DNA of 64,000 bases from Mycolicibacterium sp. TY81 (GCF_018326285.1 NZ_AP023362.1:2108001-2172000), one strand, 5' to 3'; counted from the first letter of the stretch, positions 37,786 through 48,080 are shown. The notes: generated from the letters alone by a model not told the origin. Numbers and translations are program-made.

Positions 37786-39102
37786 ATGAGATTGAGCGTG
37801 ATTGGAACGGGCTATCTGGGTGCCGTTCACGCCGCTTGCATGGCGCATATCGGGCACGAGGTCGTCGCGTACGACACCGACGCGTCGAAGATCGCCGCCT
37901 TGTCGGCCGGCACCTCGCCGTTCTACGAGCCCGGGTTCGACGAACTGCTCGCCACGGTGCTGGCCACCGGCCGGCTGCGCTTCACACAGTCGGTGCAGGA
38001 AGCGGTGTCCGGTGCGGCGGTGCACTTCGTCTGTGTCGGCACCCCGCAGATGGCCGGCTCCGACGCCGCGAACATCGAGTACGTCGACAGCGCTTTCCGT
38101 GCGGTGGCCGCTAACGCCGACTGTGCGGGGCTGGTCGTCGGTAAGTCGACCGTTCCGGTCGGCACCGCCCAGCGCCTCGCCGACGAGGTCGCGAAGACCT
38201 CGACGGATCTCGAGGTCGCGTGGAACCCCGAGTTCCTCCGCGAGGGCAAGGCCATCGAGGACACGCTGCAGCCCGACCGCCTGGTGTTCGGGGTGACCTC
38301 CGAGTACGCCGAGAAGACGCTGCAGGAGGTGTACGGCTCCCTGCTCGACGGCGGCACGCCCTATCTGACGGCGGACCTTCCGACGTCCGAATTGGTGAAG
38401 GTCGCCGCCAATGCCTTTCTGGCGACCAAGATTTCGTTCATCAACGCCATGGCCGAGGTGTGCGAGATCGTCGACGCCGACGTGACGGTGCTCAGCCGCG
38501 CGCTCGGGTACGACGATCGCATCGGCAAGCGCTTCCTCAACGCGGGCCTGGGTTTCGGCGGCGGCTGCCTGCCCAAGGACATCCGGGCGTTCAGCGCCAG
38601 GGCCGGCGAGCTGGGCGCCTCGGACGCGCTGCGGTTCCTGCACGAGGTCGACAAGATCAACCTGCGCCGCCGGGAGAAGGCCGTGTCGGTCGCGCGTGCG
38701 GTCGTCGGCGGGGAGTTCCTCGGCCAGAGCATCGCCGTCCTGGGTGCCGCGTTCAAGCCCAACAGCGACGACGTCCGTGACTCGCCGGCACTGAACGTGG
38801 CTGCCGCGATGCACTTGAAGGGCGCCGACGTCCGCGTCCACGATCCGAAGGCGATCGACAACGCCAAGGCGCGGTTCCCGACGCTCGGCTACTTCGACAG
38901 TGCCGAGGCGGCCTGCCGCAACGCGGATCTGATCGTGCTGGCGACGGAGTGGGACGAGTACACCAACATCGACCCCGAGGCGTTCCGCTCGGTGGTGAAG
39001 GAGCCACGACTGTTGGACACCCGGAACGTCATCGACCGCGAGAGCTGGTCGCGTGCCGGGTGGCAGGTGTACTCGCTCGGTCGCGGCGGACTGCACGTCT
39101 GA
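37786..39102 (+). CDS. UDP-glucose 6-dehydrogenase
   Basis: This 438-residue enzyme of the UDP-glucose/GDP-mannose dehydrogenase family has the N-terminal Rossmann motif VIGTGYLGAVHA, KSTVPVGTA, WNPEFLREG, EVAWNPEF with downstream RLVFG, catalytic Cys261 in GFGGGCLPKD, and C-terminal GAAFKPNSDDVRDSPA. It oxidises UDP-glucose to UDP-glucuronate with NAD; the sequence favours UDP-glucose, but GDP-mannose cannot be excluded without structure. ATG 37786 is chosen over GTG 37771 because GGAG lies 9 nt upstream. It is followed 50 bp on by a GT2 gene, suggesting glucuronate transfer to a glycan. Confidence 0.9.
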   Translation: MRLSVIGTGYLGAVHAACMAHIGHEVVAYDTDASKIAALSAGTSPFYEPGFDELLATVLATGRLRFTQSVQEAVSGAAVHFVCVGTPQMAGSDAANIEYVDSAFRAVAANADCAGLVVGKSTVPVGTAQRLADEVAKTSTDLEVAWNPEFLREGKAIEDTLQPDRLVFGVTSEYAEKTLQEVYGSLLDGGTPYLTADLPTSELVKVAANAFLATKISFINAMAEVCEIVDADVTVLSRALGYDDRIGKRFLNAGLGFGGGCLPKDIRAFSARAGELGASDALRFLHEVDKINLRRREKAVSVARAVVGGEFLGQSIAVLGAAFKPNSDDVRDSPALNVAAAMHLKGADVRVHDPKAIDNAKARFPTLGYFDSAEAACRNADLIVLATEWDEYTNIDPEAFRSVVKEPRLLDTRNVIDRESWSRAGWQVYSLGRGGLHV

Positions 39103-39152
39103 TCCGGGGCCGCGCCGCTGCTCGACGAACTTGCGATAGAGGAGATTGATCC

Positions 39153-40085
39153 ATGGCGGGTCAGACGATCGACGTCATCATTCCGGTCCGCGACATGGCT
39201 GATCACCTTCCGGGGCTGCTGCGGCCCTTGCTCGATCAGCTGTCGGACGGTGACCGGGTCACGGTCGTCGACGACGCATCGGTCGACGACACCGCGGCGG
39301 TGGCGCGCGCACTGGGTGCCCGCGTCGTGACGCTGACGAACAGCCGGGGTCCGTACTACGCGCGGCAGGTCGCCGCGAGCCGGTCGGACGCCGACATTCT
39401 GCTCTTCATCGACGGGCGCTGCCGGCCGCTGCCCGGCCTGCTCGACGCGCACCGGGCCCTGCAGGCGCAACCGGGAGTTGCGTTGTCGTGCACCAACGTT
39501 CGCACTCTGTCGGGCCCGACCGTGGCGGCCCGCATGGCCGCCAAGATGCAGCCGTTCATGCTGCCCCGTGGCGGCGGGGCGATGAAGGCCGTCGTCGGGA
39601 TGGTGCCGCCGCGGCCCGACTACTACCCGACCTGCAATCTCGGTATCGACCGGATCGCCTTCGAGAAGGTGGACGGGTTCCGGGCGATGCGTGGCGGCGG
39701 CGACCTCGACATCTGCTGGCGGATCCAGGATCAGTCGCTCGGCACCATCGCCACCGACACCCGGGTGCTGATGGAGTGGGAGCCGCGGACCGCGATCCGC
39801 GATCTGGCCAGCCAGTGGAAGCGCTACGGCAACAGCAACGCGTACATCCGCTGGGCGCACCGCAATGACTCGGTCAGCAAGGGCACCCATGCGCCGGCGC
39901 GGGTCTCACCCGCGGAAGCGTGGACGACGATGCGTGCCGAGCTGCGCCGTCCGCTGTCAGAGCTGGCGGCGACCGCCATCCTCGGAATCGCTTTCCAGTA
40001 CGGCTATTTCGCGGCGCAGCTGAAGCGCAAGGAGTTCGAGATGCCGGTGCACTTCGACGTGTCCGGGGACTCCGACTCGGCCTAG
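39153..40085 (+). CDS. Family 2 glycosyltransferase
   Basis: This 310-residue GT-A enzyme has the N-terminal nucleotide-binding motif VDDASVDDT, a metal-binding acidic site in LLFIDGRCRP, the acceptor-side GGGDLDICWR and no membrane helices. A strong AGAGGAG lies 9 nt before ATG 39153. It is co-directional with UDP-glucose dehydrogenase, so a glucuronosyl donor is plausible though unproven. It ends in a 20-bp palindrome shared with the convergent ABC permease gene. Confidence 0.88.
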   Translation: MAGQTIDVIIPVRDMADHLPGLLRPLLDQLSDGDRVTVVDDASVDDTAAVARALGARVVTLTNSRGPYYARQVAASRSDADILLFIDGRCRPLPGLLDAHRALQAQPGVALSCTNVRTLSGPTVAARMAAKMQPFMLPRGGGAMKAVVGMVPPRPDYYPTCNLGIDRIAFEKVDGFRAMRGGGDLDICWRIQDQSLGTIATDTRVLMEWEPRTAIRDLASQWKRYGNSNAYIRWAHRNDSVSKGTHAPARVSPAEAWTTMRAELRRPLSELAATAILGIAFQYGYFAAQLKRKEFEMPVHFDVSGDSDSA

Positions 40086-40093
40086 GCCGAGTC
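40074..40093. terminator. 20-bp perfect palindrome at a convergent junction
   Basis: GACTCGGCCTAGGCCGAGTC contains the GT2 stop codon in its centre and lies 10 bp from the end of the opposing permease gene. Folded as an 8-bp stem with a CTAG loop it could terminate both transcripts. Confidence 0.5.
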
Positions 40094-40102
40094 TCGGCGG
40101 GC

Positions 40103-40897
40103 TCAGCCGTCGACCTTGCCGCCCTCGACTGCCGCGCGGTACGAACGCACCGCCAGCGGCACGACGACCGCCGCGATCACCACGAGCCACAGCGCCGCCA
40201 CGGCGAGAGGCTGCCAGAACGCACCGCCGTTGGACAGGCCCCGCATGGCGGCGGCCGCGGGTGCGATCGGCTGGTAGTCGGCGATCGGGCGCAGCGCGGC
40301 CGGAATCTTCGCCGGCGGGATCAGCGTCGCGAACGCCAGGCCCATGCACGCGGTGTTGGTCCAGGTGAGGATCATCCGGCCCTGGGGTCGCAGGGCCAGG
40401 GTGATCACGATGGTCGCGAAGACCACCACGATGGCGACGGGGATCAATAGATAGACCAGCAGCGCGATCCAGCCGCCGGAGAACCGGAAGCCCATCAGGT
40501 AACCGGCCGCCACCACGAACGCCGAGGCCGCAAAGGTGCGCAGCGCCTCGGCGAGCAGCGCGCCGGTCAGGGGAGACGTCCGCCGGACCGGCATGATCCA
40601 CAGCCGCGTCAGCAGACCGCTGTCGCGGTCGTGGGGGACGGCCAGACCGGCGCCGATGGCGCCCGACATGGCACCGGCCAGCGTGCACACCGGGATCAGG
40701 ACGTCCAGTCCACTGTTGCCGGTGAGGCGGACCATCGACTTGCCGACCAGGATGCCGTAGATGAGCAGCAGCAGGGTCGGGAACACCAGGGCCTGCACGG
40801 GCACCATCGGGTACCGGCGCCACTGGATGAACAGCCGGCTCGCGAAGATCCAGCTCTCGGTGAGGCGCGAATGTTGGTGCTGCTTGGTCGGATTCAC
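40103..40897 (-). CDS. ABC-2 type transporter permease (DrrC-like)
   Basis: This 264-residue protein has six predicted membrane helices (for example VVPLAVRS at the end and LVFPTLLLLIYGILVG near the start). The ABC2_membrane features GLAVPHDRDSGLLTRLWIMPV and LRPIADYQPIAPAAAAMRGL are typical of DrrB/DrrC proteins. The longer open frame to 41068 is rejected: GTG 40897 overlaps the preceding permease stop by 4 bp (GTGA). It is the third gene of the exporter operon. Confidence 0.88.
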   Translation of the reverse strand: MNPTKQHQHSRLTESWIFASRLFIQWRRYPMVPVQALVFPTLLLLIYGILVGKSMVRLTGNSGLDVLIPVCTLAGAMSGAIGAGLAVPHDRDSGLLTRLWIMPVRRTSPLTGALLAEALRTFAASAFVVAAGYLMGFRFSGGWIALLVYLLIPVAIVVVFATIVITLALRPQGRMILTWTNTACMGLAFATLIPPAKIPAALRPIADYQPIAPAAAAMRGLSNGGAFWQPLAVAALWLVVIAAVVVPLAVRSYRAAVEGGKVDG

Positions 40898-41631
40898 GAT
40901 GAGCGCTCCTGAAGTCGAACCGCGACAGCGCCGAAGACGACCAACAGTCCGACGGTCCACGCGATGCCGGCGCCGAGGATGCCCGTGTCGATGTGACCGC
41001 TGGTGAATCCGCGCAGCGCGTCGGTGATCAGCGAAACCGGTTGGTAGCGCACGAAAGAATGCAGCCACGTGGGAAACGCCTCGACGGGCGCGAGCCCGGT
41101 CGACAACATCACCAGGAACAGCTGGGGGATCAGCAGCAGCTGGCTGGCCACCTCGGCACGTCCGGCCTTGGAGCCGGTGGCGTCGGCGCCGAACGACACC
41201 GCCAGCGTCAGGGTCAGGGCCAGGACGACGAAGGCGGCCGCGTAGCCGAAACCTGTGGTCAGCCGGAATCCGAACAGGTACGCGGCCAGCACCGACGCGA
41301 CCAATGCCAGTAGTCCGCGGATCAGGCAGTAGGCCATGCGGGCCATGAACGGCGCATAGGGAGAGATGGGGAGCGTGCGCATGCGGGCGCCGAGCCCGCT
41401 GGCCTTCTCCCCGGCGGCCCGGTCGGTCGTGGTCAGGGCGCCGAACAACATCGCCTGGACGACGACCGCGGGCAGGATGTACTGCACGTAGCTCATGTCG
41501 CCGGTGGCGATGACGTCACCGAGCATGAAGGTGAGGCCGATCAGCGTGGAAACCGGCACGAGTACGGCGAAGACGAGGTCCAGCCAGCCCTTGCGGAGGA
41601 TGCGGGCCGTCAGGAGTCCGAACGCCGTCAC
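40894..41631 (-). CDS. ABC-2 type transporter permease (DrrB-like)
   Basis: This 245-residue protein has six hydrophobic segments (LVFAVLVPVSTLIGLTFML, YILPAVVVQAMLFGAL and others) and DRAAGEKASGLGARMRTLPI, the cytosolic loop pattern of DrrB-type permeases. It overlaps the ATPase gene by 4 bp upstream and the second permease by 4 bp downstream, so all three subunits are co-translated. It likely forms the heteromeric membrane channel for export of a lipid or glycolipid. Confidence 0.9.
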   Translation of the reverse strand: MTAFGLLTARILRKGWLDLVFAVLVPVSTLIGLTFMLGDVIATGDMSYVQYILPAVVVQAMLFGALTTTDRAAGEKASGLGARMRTLPISPYAPFMARMAYCLIRGLLALVASVLAAYLFGFRLTTGFGYAAAFVVLALTLTLAVSFGADATGSKAGRAEVASQLLLIPQLFLVMLSTGLAPVEAFPTWLHSFVRYQPVSLITDALRGFTSGHIDTGILGAGIAWTVGLLVVFGAVAVRLQERSS

Positions 41632-42560
41632 TTCGACTTGACCGGGGTGGTGAGGTGCAGGAACACCTCGTCGAGTGAGGGCCGGCGCAGCGAGATGTCG
41701 ATGAGTTCGACGCCGATCTCGTCCATCCGACGGAAGACCTCGGTCAGGGTCGCGACGCCGCCCGGCGCCGGTACGGACACCGTCGTCGCGTCGGTGTCGA
41801 CCTCGATCTCGTCGAAATCCGCCAGGGCCGTGGCGATGCGCGGCAGGTCGTCCGGGTTGAGGGGCGTCATCTCGCAGTAGCTCGAGCCGGTCTGGCGCTT
41901 GAGCTCATCGGCCGTCCCGCGGGCGACGATCTGACCGCCGTTGAGGATGACGATGGAATCGCTGAGGATGTCGGCTTCCTCCAGGTACTGCGTCGTCAGG
42001 AGGACGGTGATGCCCTGCGCCTTCATCGAGGACACCAGATTCCAGACGTCGCGGCGGCTGCGCGGGTCCAGGCCGGTGGTCGGCTCGTCGAGGAACAGCA
42101 CCTTCGGCGGGACGACGAGGGACACCGCGATGTCGATCCGGCGGCGCATGCCACCGGAGTACCCGCTCACCTGGCGGTCCGCGGCGTGCCCCATGTCGAA
42201 TTGGGTGATCAGTTCGTCGGCCCGGCTGCGGGCTTCGCCGCGGCGCAGCCCGCGCAGGCGCCCGAACAGGACGAGGTTCTCCCGTCCGGTCAGCCGGAGG
42301 TCGAGGGCGGCGTCCTGTCCGGTGACGCCGATGGACTGGCGGACCTTCGCGGGTTCCTTTGCCACGTCGTAGCCGGCGACGATCGCCTGGCCCGAGCTCG
42401 GCTTGAGCAAGGTGGACAGGATCTTGACCGTCGTCGTCTTGCCGGCGCCGTTGTGTCCCAGCAACGCACACACAGAGCCCGTGGGGACGGAAAAGCTCAC
42501 GTCGCGGAGTGCGGGAACGGACCCGCCAAAAGTCTTGGCGACGTTAATGAGCTCGATCAC
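41628..42560 (-). CDS. ABC transporter ATP-binding protein (DrrA-like)
   Basis: This 310-residue ATPase has Walker A GHNGAGKT, signature YSGGMRRR, Walker B VLFLDEPTTGLDP and the C-terminal domain of the daunorubicin-resistance ABC family. GTG 42560 is selected because the conserved start VIELINVAKTFGG begins there and TATCGT lies 8 nt upstream; the open frame reaches 42632. It energises the DrrB/DrrC-like permeases encoded next. In mycobacteria DrrABC-type systems export complex lipids such as PDIM; here the neighbouring sugar genes suggest a glycolipid or polysaccharide cargo (inference). Confidence 0.93.
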   Translation of the reverse strand: MIELINVAKTFGGSVPALRDVSFSVPTGSVCALLGHNGAGKTTTVKILSTLLKPSSGQAIVAGYDVAKEPAKVRQSIGVTGQDAALDLRLTGRENLVLFGRLRGLRRGEARSRADELITQFDMGHAADRQVSGYSGGMRRRIDIAVSLVVPPKVLFLDEPTTGLDPRSRRDVWNLVSSMKAQGITVLLTTQYLEEADILSDSIVILNGGQIVARGTADELKRQTGSSYCEMTPLNPDDLPRIATALADFDEIEVDTDATTVSVPAPGGVATLTEVFRRMDEIGVELIDISLRRPSLDEVFLHLTTPVKSK

Positions 42561-42927
42561 GGACTCATACGATACAGAGAGCGACCGTGCATTCAATTCG
42601 CACAGCGCCCGCCGCGATGTGGACATCATCACTATGCGGCGCCGGGTGAGGGCCGCATCCGGCGCCCGATTCGGTTGCCGGATCTCTACGTCGGCGACAA
42701 ATTTTCAGGCAAATAGGTAGCGGGACTCGTCGCCGTCACCCAATGGACCGCCCGTCGACCGCGGGACACGACGCCGTCTGTGCCGGTCACCGGACGGAAT
42801 CGACCGCACGGGCGGGTCGCGCGGGGCAAGTCGGCCGGCCGTTGGCGAGGTTGCGGTTGACCACGTATCAGCTATGTCTTAGAGTTTGCTGAATTCGTAA
42901 ATATCCCCTTCTGTGCGAGGACGTGGC
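42561..42927. promoter_or_regulatory. Divergent promoter region between the ABC operon and tetR
   Basis: No gene is seen in these 367 bp. On the minus strand TATCGT serves the ATPase gene. On the plus strand TTGACC (42857-42862), a 17-nt spacer and TAGAGT (42880-42885) form a near-consensus SigA promoter for tetR, with a predicted start near 42892 and a 36-nt leader. The middle (42720-42840) is G/C-rich with no clear element. Confidence 0.65.
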
Positions 42928-43635
42928 ATGGTGCATCTCGATGTTCTCCCAGTGAAGGCAGGACGGCGCCGGGGTCGGCCGGCAGGCACCGATTCGGCAC
43001 AGACACGGGCGCGCATTCTGGGCGCCGCGCGCGAGGTGATCGCGGTCCGTGGCTACCACGCCACCACCATCCAGGCCATCGCCGAGATCGCCGAGTTGAG
43101 CCGTCCTACGCTGCACTACCACTTCCAGACGCGCGAGGACATCTACCACTGCCTGCTGAACGAGATCGCCACGACGATCGACCTCTGCATCGCCCGCGCC
43201 GGCGCGGAATCCACTCTTCCATCACAGATTTCAGTGCTCGTCACCGAATTCCGCAACGCCGGCGTCCATGAACCGGGCAGTGTGGCACTGCTGGTGAGTT
43301 CCTATCTGGAGGCCGACCGGCTGCCCGCCCCGCGCAGGGACGCCAAGGCCGCCGTCCGCAAATTCATGGACCAGGCCGTGCGCGACGCCGTGGCGCGCGG
43401 CGAGTTGCCTGCCGGGACGGCTGTGGCCCCTGTTGCCGATCTGCTGTACACCATGGTGTGGGGGCTCGGGTTCTACGCCGGGCTGGTGGCCGATCGAGAT
43501 CGCGTCGAGGCGGTAACTAAGCAACTGCAACAGGTGTTGCACAAGGGGTTGCTGGTGGGTCCCGGCGCAACAGCAGACGGCCCGGCCGGCGGCGCCGCGC
43601 CCGCGGCCGCCACGGGCTCGTCGCAGTCGGCCTGA
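42928..43635 (+). CDS. TetR-family transcriptional regulator
   Basis: This 235-residue protein has an N-terminal TetR HTH (ILGAAREVIAVRGYHATTIQ, then ELSRPTLHYHFQTREDIYHC) and a larger ligand domain ending in an Ala/Gly-rich tail. ATG 42928 has GAGG 7 nt upstream and is preferred over GTG 42913. It is divergent from the ABC exporter operon, the classic arrangement for a local repressor of an efflux system, so it probably controls drrA-like transcription in response to the exported lipid or drug (inference). Confidence 0.88.
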   Translation: MVHLDVLPVKAGRRRGRPAGTDSAQTRARILGAAREVIAVRGYHATTIQAIAEIAELSRPTLHYHFQTREDIYHCLLNEIATTIDLCIARAGAESTLPSQISVLVTEFRNAGVHEPGSVALLVSSYLEADRLPAPRRDAKAAVRKFMDQAVRDAVARGELPAGTAVAPVADLLYTMVWGLGFYAGLVADRDRVEAVTKQLQQVLHKGLLVGPGATADGPAGGAAPAAATGSSQSA

Positions 43636-43678
43636 CGACACAGCCCGCGACACGCCGAGACGTGTCGGTGGCCCGTTT

Positions 43679-43684
43679 TAGACT
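43679..43684 (+). promoter_or_regulatory. -10 box TAGACT of dnaE1
   Basis: TAGACT ends 9 nt before the dnaE1 ATG, so the mRNA is leaderless or has only a 2-3 nt leader; no Shine-Dalgarno is present. Confidence 0.45.
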
Positions 43685-43693
43685 GGCAGCCCT

Positions 43694-46600
43694 ATGAGCC
43701 AGTTCGTGCACCTCCACAATCACACCGAGTACTCGATGCTGGACGGTGCGGCGAAGGTCAAGCCCATGATCGCCGAGGCGCTGCGGTTGGGAATGCCTGC
43801 CATCGGCATGACCGACCACGGAAACATGTTCGGCGCCAGCGAGTTCTACAACGTCGCCACCAAAGAGGGCATCAAGCCGATCATCGGTATCGAGGCGTAC
43901 ATCGCGCCGGCGTCGCGCTTCAACACGAAGCGCATCACGTGGGGTGATCCCAGCCAGAAGAGTGACGACGTCTCGGGTAGCGGTTCGTACACCCACATGA
44001 CGATGGTCGCGGAGAACGCGACCGGTCTGCGGAACCTGTTCAAGCTGTCGTCGCTGGCGTCGTTCGAAGGGCAGCTCGGCAAGTGGTCCCGGATGGACGC
44101 GGAGATCATCGCCGAGCATTCCACCGGCATCATCGCCACCACGGGCTGCCCGTCGGGTGAGGTGCAGACCCGGCTGCGGCTCGGCCACGAGAAAGAGGCC
44201 ATCGAGGCCGCCGCGAAGTGGCAGGAGATCTTCGGCAAGGAGAACTTCTTCCTCGAGCTCATGGACCACGGCATCGAGATCGAGCGCCGGGTTCGCGAGG
44301 GCCTGCTGGACATCGGCAAGAAGCTGGGCATCCCGCCGCTGGCCACCAACGACTGCCACTACGTCACGCGCGAGGCCTCGCACAATCACGAAGCGCTGCT
44401 GTGTATCCAGACCGGTAAGACACTGTCGGACCCGACGCGGTTCAAGTTCGACGGTGACGGCTACTACCTCAAGTCGGCCGAGGACATGCGGGCCATGTGG
44501 GATCACCAGGTACCCGGTGCCTGCGATTCGACGTTGCTGATCGCCGAGCGCGTCGAGTCCTACGCCGATGTCTGGAAGTTCCACGACCGGATGCCGATCT
44601 TCCCGGTGCCCGAGGGCGAGACACAGGCCACCTGGCTGCGCAAAGAGGTGCTGCGTGGCCTGGACCGGCGCTTCCCGGGCGGTCCGCCGCAGGAGTACCT
44701 CGACCGCGCCGAGTACGAGATCAGCGTCATCGTGCAGATGGGCTTCCCGGCGTACTTCCTCGTCGTCGGTGACCTCATCAGCCACGCGCGCGAGGTCGGC
44801 ATCTGGGTCGGCCCGGGCCGCGGTTCGGCCGCCGGTTCGCTGGTGGCCTGGGCGATGGGCATCACCAACATCGACCCCATCCCGCACGGTCTGCTGTTCG
44901 AGCGGTTCCTCAACCCCGAGCGCGTGTCGATGCCCGATATCGACATCGACTTCGACGACCGCCGCCGCGGCGAGATGGTCCGCTACGCCAGCGAGAAGTG
45001 GGGCAGTGACCGCGTCGCCCAGGTCATCACCTTCGGTACCATCAAAACCAAAGCCGCGCTGAAGGATTCGGCCCGAGTCCACTACGGGCAGCCGGGCTTC
45101 GCCATCGCCGACCGCATCACCAAGGCCCTGCCGCCGCCGATCATGGCCAAGGACATCTCGGTGGCGGGCATCACCGACCCGAACCACGAGCGGTACAAGG
45201 AAGCCGCCGAGGTCCGCGCGCTGATCGACACCGACCCCGACGTCCGCACCATCTACGAGACCGCGCGCGGCCTGGAGGGCCTGGTCCGCAACGCGGGTGT
45301 GCACGCCTGCGCGGTGATCATGAGCTCCGAGCCGCTCATCGACGCCATCCCGATGTGGAAGCGCGCCCAGGACGGCGCCATCATCACCGGCTGGGACTAC
45401 CCGTCGTGTGAGGCCATCGGCCTGCTGAAAATGGACTTCCTGGGCCTGCGCAACCTCACCGTCATCGGTGACGCGCTGGAGAACATCAAGGCCAACCGTG
45501 GCATCGATCTGGATCTCGACCACCTGAGCCTGGATGACCCGAAAACCTACGAGCTGCTGGCGCGCGGCGACACGCTCGGGGTGTTCCAGCTCGACGGTTC
45601 GGCGATGCGCGATCTGCTGAAACTGATGCGGCCGACCGGCTTCGAGGACATCGTGGCCGTCCTGGCGCTGTACCGGCCGGGTCCGATGGGTGTGGATGCG
45701 CACACCGACTACGCCAAGCGTAAGAACGGGCTGCAGGAGATCAAGCCCATCCACCCGGAGCTCGAAGAGCCGCTGCGCGACATCCTTTCCGAGACTTACG
45801 GTTTGATCGTCTACCAAGAGCAGATCATGCACATCGCGCAGAAGGTCGCGGGCTACTCGCTCGGCCAAGCAGACCTGCTGCGTCGCGCGATGGGTAAGAA
45901 GAAGAAGGAAATCCTCGACGAGGCCTACGGCGGGTTCGCCGACGGCATGAAGCAGAACGGCTTCTCGCAGGCCGCGATCACCGCGCTGTGGGACACGGTC
46001 CTGCCGTTCGCCGGCTACGCGTTCAACAAGTCGCACGCGGCCGGCTACGGCCTGGTGTCGTTCTGGACGGCGTATCTCAAGGCCAACTATCCGGCCGAGT
46101 ACATGGCGGGTCTGCTGACCTCGGTCGGTGACGACAAGGACAAGGCCGCGATATACCTGGCGGATTGCCGCCGCCTGGGCATCACGGTGCTGCCGCCGGA
46201 TGTCAACGAGTCGGTGCACAACTTCGCCTCGGTCGGCAAGGACATCCGCTACGGGCTGGGCGGTGTGCGCAACGTCGGCGCCAACGTGGTGCAGTCGATC
46301 ATCGCGGCCCGCACCGAGAAGGGGAAATACACCGACTTCTCCGACTACCTCAGCAAGATCGACATCACGGCCTGCAACAAGCGGGTCACCGAATCTCTGG
46401 TCAAGGCAGGCGCTTTCGACTCGTTGGGCCATGCCCGCAAGGGTCTGTTCCTGGTGCACGCCGACGCGGTCGACTCGGTGCTAGGCACCAAGAAGGCCGA
46501 GGCCATGGGCCAGTTCGATCTGTTCGGTGGCGGAGACGCCGGGGATGCCGGCGATGCGGCCTTCACCATCAAGGTGCCCGACGACGAGTGGGACGACAAG

Positions 46601-47227
46601 CACAAGCTCGCCCTGGAACGCGAGATGCTGGGTCTGTACGTTTCGGGCCACCCGCTCAACGGTGTCGCGCACCTGCTCAATGCGCAGGTGGACACCCAGA
46701 TTCCGGCCATCCTCGAAGGCGCTGTCGCCAACGACTCCCAGGTCCGCATCGGCGGCATCCTGGCGGGCGTGGTGCGGCGGGTCAACAAGCAGGGATTGCC
46801 CTGGGCCTCAGCACAATTGGAAGATCTCAACGGTTCGGTCACCGTGAACTTCTTCCCGAAGACCTACGCCGTGTTCGGCGCCGACATCATGGACGACGCC
46901 ATCGTGCTGGTGAGCGGCAAGGCCCGGGTCGAGGACGAGCGGGTGTCGATCTTCGCCAGTGACCTTGTGGTGCCGGACTTTTCGAATGCACAGGCCGACC
47001 GCCCGCTCGCAGTGAGCCTGCCGACCCGGCAGTGCACCCCGGAGAAGGTCAGCGCGCTCAAACAGGTGCTGGCCCACCATCCGGGCACCTCTCAGGTGCA
47101 TCTGCGGCTCATCAGTGGCGACCGGATCACCACCCTGGAACTGGACCAGACGCTGCGCGTGACACCGTCGTCGGCGTTGATGGGCGACCTGAAGGCGCTG
47201 CTGGGTCCGGGCTGCCTGGGCGGGTAG
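43694..47227 (+). CDS. dnaE1: DNA polymerase III alpha subunit (replicative)
   Basis: This 1177-residue C-family polymerase is close to the 1184 of M. tuberculosis DnaE1. The N-terminal PHP exonuclease domain ([23 protein letters not shown]) is intact in its metal-binding residues, as in other mycobacteria, where it is the proofreader. Polymerase-palm aspartates are Asp415 and Asp417 in [16 protein letters not shown] and [18 protein letters not shown] follow, then the C-terminal OB fold ([14 protein letters not shown]). It replicates the chromosome. The gene is complete. Confidence 0.98.
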   Translation: MSQFVHLHNHTEYSMLDGAAKVKPMIAEALRLGMPAIGMTDHGNMFGASEFYNVATKEGIKPIIGIEAYIAPASRFNTKRITWGDPSQKSDDVSGSGSYTHMTMVAENATGLRNLFKLSSLASFEGQLGKWSRMDAEIIAEHSTGIIATTGCPSGEVQTRLRLGHEKEAIEAAAKWQEIFGKENFFLELMDHGIEIERRVREGLLDIGKKLGIPPLATNDCHYVTREASHNHEALLCIQTGKTLSDPTRFKFDGDGYYLKSAEDMRAMWDHQVPGACDSTLLIAERVESYADVWKFHDRMPIFPVPEGETQATWLRKEVLRGLDRRFPGGPPQEYLDRAEYEISVIVQMGFPAYFLVVGDLISHAREVGIWVGPGRGSAAGSLVAWAMGITNIDPIPHGLLFERFLNPERVSMPDIDIDFDDRRRGEMVRYASEKWGSDRVAQVITFGTIKTKAALKDSARVHYGQPGFAIADRITKALPPPIMAKDISVAGITDPNHERYKEAAEVRALIDTDPDVRTIYETARGLEGLVRNAGVHACAVIMSSEPLIDAIPMWKRAQDGAIITGWDYPSCEAIGLLKMDFLGLRNLTVIGDALENIKANRGIDLDLDHLSLDDPKTYELLARGDTLGVFQLDGSAMRDLLKLMRPTGFEDIVAVLALYRPGPMGVDAHTDYAKRKNGLQEIKPIHPELEEPLRDILSETYGLIVYQEQIMHIAQKVAGYSLGQADLLRRAMGKKKKEILDEAYGGFADGMKQNGFSQAAITALWDTVLPFAGYAFNKSHAAGYGLVSFWTAYLKANYPAEYMAGLLTSVGDDKDKAAIYLADCRRLGITVLPPDVNESVHNFASVGKDIRYGLGGVRNVGANVVQSIIAARTEKGKYTDFSDYLSKIDITACNKRVTESLVKAGAFDSLGHARKGLFLVHADAVDSVLGTKKAEAMGQFDLFGGGDAGDAGDAAFTIKVPDDEWDDKHKLALEREMLGLYVSGHPLNGVAHLLNAQVDTQIPAILEGAVANDSQVRIGGILAGVVRRVNKQGLPWASAQLEDLNGSVTVNFFPKTYAVFGADIMDDAIVLVSGKARVEDERVSIFASDLVVPDFSNAQADRPLAVSLPTRQCTPEKVSALKQVLAHHPGTSQVHLRLISGDRITTLELDQTLRVTPSSALMGDLKALLGPGCLGG

Positions 47228-47234
47228 TCGCTGC

Positions 47235-48080
47235 TCAGAAGCCGTAACGCAGGATCCGGGCTTTCCGGGCACCGGCGCGGGTGCGCCCCGTCAGCCGGGT
47301 GGCGATCCGCAGCACCCGGGGAAACAGGTCAACCTCGGGCTGGTGGGCCAGGCTGGCTTCTTCGATGAGGTGCATTCGGGGATTCCAGGTCAAGGGGTGC
47401 CGGGCGTCTTTGAAACCCGCGTAACCCAGTTGGCTGCCGACGTCTTTGAACATCTTCTGCGGCAGGTACTTGAACGCCGCGAGGCTGATCGGCCCGAACT
47501 GTCCGTAATCGTTGAACGCCAGCTCGCCGTGGTGGAAATGTTCGGTGACGCTGCGGAACACACCGGCTATGACGGGCTCGGTGAGGAACGCGAACAGACC
47601 GTCCGCCACAAGCATGGTGGGCCGGTCTGCGGGAATCCCTGCGGCCCAGTCTGTTTCGGCCACCGATGCCACCACCGTATGGCAGTGCGGATTCGCCGGC
47701 AACAGCTCCTCGCGAAGCGCGGAGATGCCCGCCAGGTCGACGGTGTACCAGTCGACCGTCGGCGGCGGTGCGACCCGATAGAAGCCGCTGTCGAGGCCCC
47801 CGCCCAGATCGACCACGACCGCATCGGGATGGGCTGCGAGGAATGCAGCTACGCGGTCGTCGAGCATCTTGGCGCGCAGCGCGGTCTGGCAGACCACGCT
47901 GGTCTGGACCCCGAGTGCGGCGAAGTCGTAGTCGATGGCCGCCACTGCGGCATCTGCCCAGGTGTCCCCGAGAATCGGTCGGGGCCGCCGGCTGTCGAGG
48001 GCCCTCGCGTACACGGTGAGCAGGGCGGTCCGTTCCGCAGGCGTCAGTGACGTGACAGCTATTCCCATCGTTCCGACCAT
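47235..48080 (-). CDS. LCM-family SAM-dependent methyltransferase (O-methyltransferase)
   Basis: This 281-residue protein has the leucine carboxyl methyltransferase/PPM fold: VVDLGGGLDSGFYRV (motif I with DxGxGxD), WYTVDLAG, and LVADGLFAFL before EPVIAGVFRSV. Mycobacteria carry many paralogues that methylate small or polyketide hydroxyls; the substrate here is unknown. ATG 48080 is taken; ATG 48068 is an alternative. It converges with dnaE1, separated by 7 bp. Confidence 0.82.
   Translation of the reverse strand: MVGTMGIAVTSLTPAERTALLTVYARALDSRRPRPILGDTWADAAVAAIDYDFAALGVQTSVVCQTALRAKMLDDRVAAFLAAHPDAVVVDLGGGLDSGFYRVAPPPTVDWYTVDLAGISALREELLPANPHCHTVVASVAETDWAAGIPADRPTMLVADGLFAFLTEPVIAGVFRSVTEHFHHGELAFNDYGQFGPISLAAFKYLPQKMFKDVGSQLGYAGFKDARHPLTWNPRMHLIEEASLAHQPEVDLFPRVLRIATRLTGRTRAGARKARILRYGF

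Noticed and set aside
43517..46459. 980-residue open frame antisense to dnaE1
   Set aside because: Shadow frame opposite a complete polymerase gene; no recognisable domain.
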